Positions 5,572-11,553 of a stretch of 15,741 nucleotides of DNA are shown here, one piece after another. The translations under genes were made by a program, and so were the position numbers. The stretch spans positions 1 to 15,741 of the forward strand of contig PFNU01000025.1 in the NCBI GenBank assembly GCA_002792135.1. The letters run 5' to 3'. The notes beneath the pieces are model-generated. The model was not told where the DNA came from, did not search any database, and was given only the letters and a program-made list of their open reading frames with translations. Every line of letters begins with the position of its first letter. Within the stretch, counting starts at the first letter, position 1. The DNA is from a bacterium (Candidatus Torokbacteria) CG_4_10_14_0_2_um_filter_35_8 (GTDB taxonomy: Bacteria > Patescibacteriota > GCA-2792135).

Positions 5572-7404
5572 GTGAGTGATAATAATTTTCTTTCCTTGTT
5601 CAAAAAAAATTTATTGCAAAAAGAAGAGCCTCCTCCTAAGAACTCTTTGCTAGAAAAAGAAAACTCACAACAAGAAAAAATAAAACCAAAAGAAAAACCT
5701 TCAAAAGCAAGATCTATATTTGCCAAACTGGGATTTATACCAAAAATGCTTTCTTTAAAAGAAAGAAAAGTGGTTTTTGTGTTGTTCGCAATCCTTTTGA
5801 CAGGAGTTTTAGGTTTTGGGTGGCAATATTATAAAAACAAGACTCAAGAGGTACCCGCCTTTGGAGGAGAATATACTGAAGGAATAGTAGGTGAACCAAA
5901 ATATATAAATCCTATCCTCTGTCATACTAGTGAAGCTGATATGAGTATTACTAAGCTTACCTTTGCTAGTCTTTTTAAATTTAATAGCAAAATGGAGCTC
6001 GTCCCTGAACTCGCTGAAAAATATGACATATCTAAAGATGGTAAGGAATACACAATTTATTTAAAAAAAGGAGTAAAGTGGCATGATGGTAATGAACTTA
6101 CTGCAAAAGATGTACTATTTACAACACAAGCAATTCAAAACCCAAGCTATAAATCTCCTTTATATCTAAGTTTCAAAAATACTAGTTGTGATGCTCTCGA
6201 TAATTATACTATTAAGTTTACTTTAAAAGAGCCCTTTGCGCCTTTTCTCTCTAATTTAACTGTCGGAATTCTGCCAGCGCATATTTGGTCTATTATCAAA
6301 CCAACCGATGCCTCTTTATCTGATTTTAATACAAAGCCCATTGGATCAGGTCCTTTCCAATTTAAAGAACTTAAAAAAGATAAGGAAGGAAAAATTAAGT
6401 CTTATACTTTAGAGCAATTTGATAATTATTTTGGTAATAAACCTTACCTTTCTAAGGTAACATTCTTCTTCTTTAAAACTCAAGAGGAATTAAATCAAGA
6501 ATTCAAGAAAAAAGAGATTTTGGGAATTTCGCGCATTCTACCCCAAGATAAAGAGGACATCTTAATAGCTAATCAAAATCTCAAAACATACAACATACAA
6601 CTTCCGAGATACTATGCTGTTTTCTTTAATCCCACAGACGAAAGTCCTCTTAAAGATACAAACATAAGACTTGCATTAAACCATGCTACTAACAAAGATC
6701 AAATTATAGAAGATGCTCTGTTTGGTCTTGGTGTTCCTGTTCATTCCCCAATTCTTCCTTGGATGCTAGGATACTATAAAGATGCAGGTAATTTTGAATT
6801 CAATCAAGAAAAAGCAAGGGCTCTTTTGGAAAAAGCTGGTTGGAAAGATAGTGACAAAAATGGTATTCGTGAAAAAGGCGGAAAAGAACTAGAGATTACT
6901 CTTATCACCACTGACTGGCCAGAATATGTCAAAATCTCAGAAGAACTTACAAAAATGTGGCAAGAGGTAGGGATAAAAACCATTATTATTACAGAAAATA
7001 TAGCTACAGTACAACAAGATTTTATAAAACCGAGAGATTATGAAGCACTACTTTATGGAGAAGTTTTAGGAGGAGATCCTGATCCTTATGCCTTTTGGCA
7101 TTCTACCCAGAGAGAAGATCCAGGATTAAACCTTACTTTCCTAGGAAAAGAATCAATTGACAAAACATTAGAACAAGCAAGAAAAGAAATAAATAACAAG
7201 AAAAGGATAGAATTTTATAAAGAGTTTCAAACAGAAATAGCAAAAGAAGTACCAGTAGTCTTTCTTTATTCTCCCATTCATCTTTATGGAGCAAGTGAGA
7301 GGGTAAAAGGAATTGAAATTGATAAAGCATCCACTTCTGCAGAAAGGTTTAATGATATTGAGAAGTGGTATATGAAGACAAGAAGAATAAAAATAGAAAA
7401 TTGA
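5572..7404 (+). CDS. membrane-anchored family-5 (peptide/OppA-like) ABC substrate-binding protein
   Basis: Solute-binding family 5 proteins capture oligopeptides (sometimes nickel or other ligands) for an ABC importer. Residues 1-64 are Lys/Glu-rich and hydrophilic; residues 67-87 form a single membrane helix without a lipobox or obvious signal-peptidase site, so the protein looks like a signal-anchor with cytoplasmic N-terminus and exposed binding domain. From ~98 the family pattern follows: EPKYINPIL, LAEKYDISKDGKEYTIYLK, GVKWHDGNELTAKDV, IGSGPFQF and the LALNHATNK region. Length 610 equals a usual ~520-residue binding domain plus this N-terminal extension. Only two cysteines are seen, C117 and C206, both in the exterior domain. 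The start is GTG, 9 nt after secG. No permease or ATPase genes are in view, so the ligand is unproven. Confidence 0.9.
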   Translation: MSDNNFLSLFKKNLLQKEEPPPKNSLLEKENSQQEKIKPKEKPSKARSIFAKLGFIPKMLSLKERKVVFVLFAILLTGVLGFGWQYYKNKTQEVPAFGGEYTEGIVGEPKYINPILCHTSEADMSITKLTFASLFKFNSKMELVPELAEKYDISKDGKEYTIYLKKGVKWHDGNELTAKDVLFTTQAIQNPSYKSPLYLSFKNTSCDALDNYTIKFTLKEPFAPFLSNLTVGILPAHIWSIIKPTDASLSDFNTKPIGSGPFQFKELKKDKEGKIKSYTLEQFDNYFGNKPYLSKVTFFFFKTQEELNQEFKKKEILGISRILPQDKEDILIANQNLKTYNIQLPRYYAVFFNPTDESPLKDTNIRLALNHATNKDQIIEDALFGLGVPVHSPILPWMLGYYKDAGNFEFNQEKARALLEKAGWKDSDKNGIREKGGKELEITLITTDWPEYVKISEELTKMWQEVGIKTIIITENIATVQQDFIKPRDYEALLYGEVLGGDPDPYAFWHSTQREDPGLNLTFLGKESIDKTLEQARKEINNKKRIEFYKEFQTEIAKEVPVVFLYSPIHLYGASERVKGIEIDKASTSAERFNDIEKWYMKTRRIKIEN

Positions 7405-7446
7405 TTACTAGACATCTATAAATTTAGAATCTCTAAAGTACCAAAA

Positions 7447-7560
7447 GCTGCAAATTTCTAATTAAGAATGTCTAATGACAAATTAAATCCCAATGACTGA
7501 ATGACCAATGACTAAAAACGCTATGTCATCCTGATCCGCCCGCGGCGGAGAAGGATCCCG
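7447..7560. repeat. dispersed repeat, copy 2, with TCCGCC/GGCGGA hairpin
   Basis: GCTGCAAAT, TTCTAATTAAGAAT, AAATCCCAATGACT and AATGACCAA repeat the block order of 4480-4543 (this copy lacks a 7-bp GTCTAAT present in the other). It is followed by TGTCATCCTG (7524-7533) and a hairpin TCCGCC (7535-7540) / GGCGGA (7544-7549), then AAGGATCCCG. TGTCATCCTGA...AAGGATC is the outline of another widespread bacterial palindromic repeat, here with the TCCGCC stem at its centre. Confidence 0.7.
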
Positions 7561-7588
7561 CAAGTCCAAAGTGTTATAAAACTCCTGT

Positions 7589-7624
7589 TCCTACCCCCTA
7601 CCACCTATAACCTAATCCCTAATA
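7589..7624. repeat. CCTA-rich low-complexity tract
   Basis: Degenerate CCTA/CCTAAT units directly abut the -35 box of the next promoter. The tract resembles the complement of the TAGG-type tract at 2570-2595. Apart from this and the preceding repeat, 7405-7627 contains nothing recognisable. Confidence 0.5.
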
Positions 7625-7627
7625 TCT

Positions 7628-7656
7628 TTGACATAATCGCTAAAATAAGCTATAAT
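7628..7656 (+). promoter_or_regulatory. perfect consensus sigma70 promoter of the tRNA-Leu/rnj unit
   Basis: TTGACA (7628-7633) and TATAAT (7651-7656) are separated by exactly 17 bp. All twelve box positions match consensus, the strongest promoter in the window, as expected for a stable-RNA gene. The predicted start is near 7663, about 118 nt before the tRNA. Confidence 0.85.
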
Positions 7657-7690
7657 ATATTGTTTAGAACTTTCTTCTTTTTTGTTTTCA

Positions 7691-7755
7691 TAACTCCCAT
7701 AAAACCTTATCTTAAAACAGGGTTTAGTTTTTCTGTTCTATGAAATCTGGAGTTA
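7691..7755 (+). promoter_or_regulatory. structured leader between promoter and tRNA-Leu
   Basis: TAACTCC (7691-7697) is perfectly complementary to GGAGTTA (7749-7755), which would close a ~65-nt domain. Inside, AAACC (7702-7706) can pair with GGTTT (7721-7725), while AACAG (7716-7720) can pair with CTGTT (7733-7737). The two inner pairings cross, so they are alternatives or a pseudoknot. I recognise no known riboswitch or T-box motif. It may be a processed 5' leader or simply a 5' spacer. Confidence 0.4.
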
Positions 7756-7780
7756 AAATCTTTTGAATTTTAAATTTGTT

Positions 7781-7865
7781 GCCGAAGTGGTGAAATTGGT
7801 AAACACATACGCTTCAGGTGCGTATTTCCCTTTGGGATTTAAGGGTTCAAATCCCTTCTTCGGCA
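7781..7865 (+). tRNA. tRNA-Leu, anticodon CAG
   Basis: A complete cloverleaf can be drawn: acceptor GCCGAAG (7781-7787) with CTTCGGC (7858-7864), discriminator A at 7865; D-arm region GTGAAATTGGTAAACAC; anticodon stem TACGC/GCGTA around the loop TTCAGGT, giving anticodon CAG for CUG codons; a long class II variable arm with stem TCCC/GGGA; T-arm AAGGG-TTCAAAT-CCCTT. The long variable arm and A73 fit leucine. The 3' CCA is not encoded and must be added by nucleotidyltransferase. It lies 55 nt upstream of rnj with no terminator between them, so both may arise from one transcript. Confidence 0.96.
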
Positions 7866-7920
7866 TATTTAATAAAAAGCCTTTATCATAAAACTATTTT
7901 AACTTTAACACTTAAATTAC

Positions 7921-9597
7921 ATGCCAAATTTATTGGAGCAAAAATTAAAAATTATTCCCCTGGGCGGCCTTGAAGAGATTGGAAAAAATATGATGCTTAT
8001 TGAATATGATCAAGACATAATCATTATTGATATGGGGTTCATGTTTCCCTCCGAGGAAATGCTGGGAATAGATTATGTAATTCCTAATATTAAATATCTT
8101 CAAGAAAATCAGAAGAAAATCAAAGCAATTATCATCACTCATGGCCATCTAGATCACACTGGGGGTATTCCTTACATTATCAACAGAATAGGCTATCCCC
8201 CTATTTTTGGTACCAAACTTACTTGCGGTCTTATCAAAGAAAGGCTTTCGGAATTTAAAAAAATAAACAAAGTTGATATTTATGAATTTGATCCCAAAGA
8301 CAAATTACAATTCGGAGTATTTTCAGTAGAATTTTTCAGGGTAAATCACAATATTCCAGATGGTGTGGGAGTTGCTGTCACTTGTCCTGAAGGTCTTTTA
8401 GTCCATACCGGAGATTTTAAATTCGATCATACCCCTCAAGACCAAAAGCCAACTGACTTTGCCAAAATAGCAGAGCTTTCATCAAGAAATGTTATAGCTG
8501 CTTTTTCTGACAGCACTAATGCTGAAGATCAAGGATACGCCATCCCAGAAAAAGAAATAGAAGATCATATTGACGACATTCTTGATGATACGAAAGGAAG
8601 AGTAATTGTAGCTACTTTCTCAAGTCTTATTTCAAGAATTCAACAAGTAATTAATGTTAGCATTAGTCATGGAAGGAAAATAGCATTTTCAGGACTTTCT
8701 ATGGAAAAAACAGTTGCTACCGCTAAAGAACTAGGTTATCTTAAAATTCCTTCTGAGTGGATTATACCTCTTAAAAAAGCAAACTCCACTCCTGACGAAA
8801 AGTTAACTATTATTGCTACAGGAAGCCAAGGCGAAGATTCTTCTGCCTTATCACGTATGAGTCGTGGCGAGCACAGAGATATCAAAATCAAACCAGGAGA
8901 CACAGTAATTCTCTCTTCTTCAGCTATTCCTGGTAACGAGAGATCGATCCATACTGTTATGGATAATCTTTTTAGAGAAGGAGCTCATGTCGTCTATAAG
9001 AAAGTGTTAGATGTTCACACTGGAGGACATGGAAGACAAGAAGATTTAAAACTCATGCTCTCACTTCTAAGACCAAAATATTTTATTCCTATTCATGGAG
9101 AACACCACATGTTAGTAAGACATGCGAAACTGGCAACAGATATTGGTATTCCTCAAGAAAATATTTTTATTATGGATAATGGCGAAGTATTGGAAATAAA
9201 GGATGGAAGAGCAATCATCAATAAGAAAAAAATCTCTGTCGGCTATACTTTAGTAGATGGCCTCGGAGTAGGAGATATAGGTAATGTAGTCTTAAGAGAT
9301 AGACAAGTTTTATCAGAAGATGGTATGGTGGTGGTAATATTACAGGTTAGTAAAAATAACGGGAAACTTCTTAGAGACCCTGATATTATTTCTCGAGGTT
9401 TTGTCTACATGAAAGAGTCAACTCATCTAATCTATTCTATCCGAAATGTAGTAAAAAAGATCTTCAAATCCCAAAAAAATAATAGAGCATTAGATAGTGC
9501 TGATTTAAAAGCTAGAGTCCGTGATAGATTAGGCTCGTTTATTTATAAAAAAACAGAAAGAAGGCCAATGATTCTTCCAGTTGTAATTGAAGTCTAA
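7921..9597 (+). CDS. rnj: ribonuclease J (metallo-beta-lactamase/beta-CASP RNase)
   Basis: RNase J is a cytoplasmic zinc-dependent endo- and 5'-to-3' exoribonuclease for mRNA decay and RNA maturation. The metal-binding set is intact: HGHLDH at 74-79, H143, D165 in HTGDFKFD, and H392 in IHGEHH. The beta-CASP region includes a typical ATGSQGE motif and a Ser-rich SSSAIPGNE segment. The C-terminal part (about 450-558) matches the RNase J accessory domain. The 558-residue length is normal for the family. The ATG at 7921 gives the usual short N-terminal lead into IIPLGGLEEIGKN. No Shine-Dalgarno is seen. The upstream tRNA-Leu and strong promoter suggest the mRNA 5' end is produced by tRNA 3' processing. 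Downstream, the next ATG follows the stop by a single base, so it heads a polycistronic unit. Confidence 0.97.
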   Translation: MPNLLEQKLKIIPLGGLEEIGKNMMLIEYDQDIIIIDMGFMFPSEEMLGIDYVIPNIKYLQENQKKIKAIIITHGHLDHTGGIPYIINRIGYPPIFGTKLTCGLIKERLSEFKKINKVDIYEFDPKDKLQFGVFSVEFFRVNHNIPDGVGVAVTCPEGLLVHTGDFKFDHTPQDQKPTDFAKIAELSSRNVIAAFSDSTNAEDQGYAIPEKEIEDHIDDILDDTKGRVIVATFSSLISRIQQVINVSISHGRKIAFSGLSMEKTVATAKELGYLKIPSEWIIPLKKANSTPDEKLTIIATGSQGEDSSALSRMSRGEHRDIKIKPGDTVILSSSAIPGNERSIHTVMDNLFREGAHVVYKKVLDVHTGGHGRQEDLKLMLSLLRPKYFIPIHGEHHMLVRHAKLATDIGIPQENIFIMDNGEVLEIKDGRAIINKKKISVGYTLVDGLGVGDIGNVVLRDRQVLSEDGMVVVILQVSKNNGKLLRDPDIISRGFVYMKESTHLIYSIRNVVKKIFKSQKNNRALDSADLKARVRDRLGSFIYKKTERRPMILPVVIEV

Positions 9598-9598
9598 A

Positions 9599-10029
9599 AT
9601 GATCGCCACACCTCACATCTTAATTAGTGATGCAATAGCATCCAAAATACCTAATATAATAGTTGCGTCACTTATTGCTTTTTTGAGCCATTTTCTTCTC
9701 GACATCATTCCCCACTGCGAATAGACAACTTTTGGCAAAAAATGTGGCATTCTGTTACTGTGATAGACGGAATTCTAGGAATATTATCTTTAGCTTTTAT
9801 TACTACTTTTCTCGATTTGAAAGCTTTAATCATAGTATTTTTTGGTGTTCTACCAGATATTCTTTCTTTCTCCACACACTTATTTTTTAAAAAAGCAGGA
9901 AATAAATATCTAGAATTTAACAATTTTCTACACTTTAAAATTATAGATACCTTAAAATACTCTATAAGATTCAAAATTCTGGTTCAAATTGTAGTATCTC
10001 TTTTTGGAATATTAATAATAATGGTTTAG
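9599..10029 (+). pseudogene. small multi-pass membrane protein gene interrupted by a -1 frameshift
   Basis: The first part, ATG 9599 to TAG 9722-9724, encodes 41 residues beginning MIATPHILI and ending HFLLDIIPHCE. The second continues in another frame from ATA 9721 to TAG 10027-10029 (102 residues: DNFWQKMWHSVTVIDGILG, then hydrophobic segments, LPDILSF, LHFKIID and a terminal helix). Joined, they give a ~143-residue protein with about four membrane segments. The N-terminal TPH motif, the SHFLLDIIPH motif and the later LPD and H-x(n)-H features fit a small membrane-protein family I associate with CPR genomes, sometimes labelled a membrane-bound metal-dependent hydrolase relative; its function is unknown. 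One missing A (GAATA where GAAATA restores the frame) explains the break, so it is a recent pseudogene, an assembly indel or, less likely, programmed frameshifting. It sits 1 nt after rnj and 7 nt before the next gene. Confidence 0.75.
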
Positions 10030-10036
10030 AGCACTT

Positions 10037-10405
10037 ATGAGCAAAACAAATAAAAACTTTGTGGAAGTTTGTATATATGAGGTAAAACCCGAAAAGGTAG
10101 TAGAGTTTGAGAATTTGATCCAAAAAGTTATAAAGCACCATTCTGAATATCCTGGCGTCGTCGATACCCGCTATATGAAAAGAACACACAGACCTTGCGA
10201 TTTTGGAGATGTTAAAAAAGGTAAGCCAGCAATAGAACTTACTAGAAAACCAAAATTCTATACATATGTTTTGTATTGGGAGTTGAATAATAAAGAAACT
10301 CACGGAAAGGCAACAAAATCAGGTCTTGATAATTTCTTTAAAGAGTTCAACAGATGTCTTACTAAACCTCCAAAAATGATTTTAGGAGAAAGGCTTTCTG
10401 AATAA
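10037..10405 (+). CDS. ABM-like dimeric alpha/beta barrel protein (hypothetical)
   Basis: This is a 122-residue soluble protein with no signal or membrane segment. Residues 9-50 (VEVCIYEVKPEKVVEFENL, then EYPGVVDTRYMKR) follow the strand-helix-strand pattern of antibiotic-biosynthesis-monooxygenase-type (ABM) domains, and YVLYWELNNKETHG with the following helix (about 77-105) fits the second half of that ferredoxin-like fold. Such proteins usually form dimers; many bind heme or oxidise aromatic substrates, but others have no known reaction, and I see no residue here that settles it. The central charged loop (about 50-72, RPCDFGDVKKGKPAIELTRK) is longer than in a minimal ABM domain. It lies 7 nt after the broken membrane-protein gene and 44 nt before trpS on the same strand, suggesting co-transcription. 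It could equally be annotated as a conserved hypothetical protein. Confidence 0.6.
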   Translation: MSKTNKNFVEVCIYEVKPEKVVEFENLIQKVIKHHSEYPGVVDTRYMKRTHRPCDFGDVKKGKPAIELTRKPKFYTYVLYWELNNKETHGKATKSGLDNFFKEFNRCLTKPPKMILGERLSE

Positions 10406-10449
10406 TCCAAGAATTATTCAAGTGTGCAACAAATTAACTTTCTAAAAAT

Positions 10450-11442
10450 ATGAAAAAACGAATCTTTAGCGGCATACAACCATCGGGACTCTTACACATT
10501 GGAAATTATTTAGGAGCAATAAAAAATTGGGTCGAACTGCAAAAAGATTATGATTGCATCTTTTGTGTGGTTGATTACCATGCGATTACTGTCCCCCAAG
10601 ATCCTAAAACTTTAACAAAAGAAACTTTAGGAATTGCGAATATTTATCTTGCCGCAGGGATTGATCCTAAGAAAAGTATAATCTTTGTCCAATCGCACGT
10701 TCCAGAACACACAGAGCTTGCTTGGGTTTTAAATACGATTTCTAAAATGGGAGAATTATACAGAATGACCCAATTTAAAGATAAAACCCAAGGAAAAGAG
10801 CAAGAAAGCGCAGGAGCTGGCCTTTTTGATTACCCAGTTCTAATGGCAGCAGATATCTTGCTCTATGATACTGAATTTGTACCTGTTGGCGAGGATCAAA
10901 GACAACATGTAGAATTAACAAGGACTTTAGCAAGAAGATTTAATAACAGGTTTGGAGAAACTTTCAAGATGCCGAAAGTTCTAATTAAAGAAGCTGGTGC
11001 AAAGATTAAAGGGCTTGATGATCCTGAAAAGAAAATGAGCAAGAGTGCAAGCTCTGCAAATTATATAGCCCTTTTGGATAAACCCGATATTATTTCTAAT
11101 AAAATTAAAAAGGCAGTAACAGACTCAGGAACTGAAATAAAATTTGATCCTGAGGGAAAACCTGCTATTTCCAATCTCTTAACTATTTACCATCTATTTT
11201 CAGGAGAAGAAATAAAGGATATTGAAGTAAAATTTCAGGGAAAAGGCTACGGAGAATTCAAAGAGGGTCTTGCAGAAGTAGTTATAGACTATCTTAAGCC
11301 TTTTCAAAAGAAATTTTTTGAATTAGAAAAAAACCCTGATTTTACTAAGAAAATCCTAAAACAAGGAGCAGGACAAGTAAGAAAAATTGCGAGTAAAAAG
11401 ATGGAAGAAGTGAGAGAGAAAATTGGGGTTTTAGATATATAA
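10450..11442 (+). CDS. trpS: tryptophan--tRNA ligase
   Basis: A class I aminoacyl-tRNA synthetase that charges tRNA-Trp in the cytoplasm. At 330 residues it has the usual bacterial size. The Rossmann-fold ATP site appears as PSGLLHIGN at 11-19 (the HIGH motif) and as KMSKS at 195-199. Between them are the family motifs DYHAIT (about 43-48), YPVLMAADILLY and VPVGEDQRQHVELTR, which shape the tryptophan pocket and dimer interface. The C-terminal helical domain ends in a normal QGAGQVRKIA-type helix. The ATG at 10450 gives the standard MKKRIFSGIQPSG start. There is no Shine-Dalgarno, no T-box and no clear promoter of its own, so it is probably read from upstream. An AT-rich 8-bp inverted repeat (10399-10406/10413-10420) overlaps the preceding stop codon. 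It ends the transcription unit before the terminator at 11483. Confidence 0.97.
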   Translation: MKKRIFSGIQPSGLLHIGNYLGAIKNWVELQKDYDCIFCVVDYHAITVPQDPKTLTKETLGIANIYLAAGIDPKKSIIFVQSHVPEHTELAWVLNTISKMGELYRMTQFKDKTQGKEQESAGAGLFDYPVLMAADILLYDTEFVPVGEDQRQHVELTRTLARRFNNRFGETFKMPKVLIKEAGAKIKGLDDPEKKMSKSASSANYIALLDKPDIISNKIKKAVTDSGTEIKFDPEGKPAISNLLTIYHLFSGEEIKDIEVKFQGKGYGEFKEGLAEVVIDYLKPFQKKFFELEKNPDFTKKILKQGAGQVRKIASKKMEEVREKIGVLDI

Positions 11443-11444
11443 TA

Positions 11445-11473
11445 ATAGGAACGTTGCATCGCAACGTTCCTAT
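11445..11473. repeat. perfect 13-bp palindromic repeat (GGAACGTTGC type)
   Basis: ATAGGAACGTTGC (11445-11457) and GCAACGTTCCTAT (11461-11473) are exact reverse complements around a 3-nt loop ATC. It starts two bases after the trpS stop. No T-run follows and a separate canonical terminator lies 10 nt downstream. The inner ACGTTGC/GCAACGT arms match the inner arms of the second TGTAGAGAC hairpin (5042-5066), and the outer GGAAC ends match the palindrome at 5146-5195. Confidence 0.8.
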
Positions 11474-11482
11474 AGAAATCGT

Positions 11483-11511
11483 AAAGCCAGCCCTCTTAAA
11501 AGGCTGGCTTT
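11483..11511. terminator. bidirectional intrinsic terminator between trpS and rpoC
   Basis: AAAGCCAGCC (11483-11492) and GGCTGGCTTT (11502-11511) form a perfect 10-bp stem with a 9-nt loop. On the plus strand it runs into TTTT (11509-11512), then GTATATTT. On the minus strand the stem ends in TTT. It lies between convergent genes, 41 nt after trpS and 43 nt past the end of rpoC, and can serve both. Confidence 0.88.
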
Positions 11512-11553
11512 TGTATATTTAACAGAGGTAAACTACTCCAAGAATTCTCTTCT

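Noticed and set aside
9715..9730. Programmed -1 frameshifting in the membrane-protein gene.
   Set aside because: There is no X-XXY-YYZ slippery heptamer at CACTGCGAATAG and no strong downstream hairpin seen; a lost A explains it more simply.
9705..10303. Two minus-strand frames (9705-9974 and 9971-10303) opposite the membrane-protein and ABM-like genes.
   Set aside because: They have no motifs and oppose frames with family-like sequence; they are antisense shadows.
10399..10420. Inverted repeat TGAATAAT/ATTATTCA as a terminator or operator before trpS.
   Set aside because: It is short, AT-rich and overlaps a stop codon; such pairs are expected by chance at this base composition.
11445..11473. 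Perfect palindrome as the trpS terminator.
   Set aside because: No T-run follows, and a canonical 10-bp stem with T-tract lies just downstream at 11483-11511.
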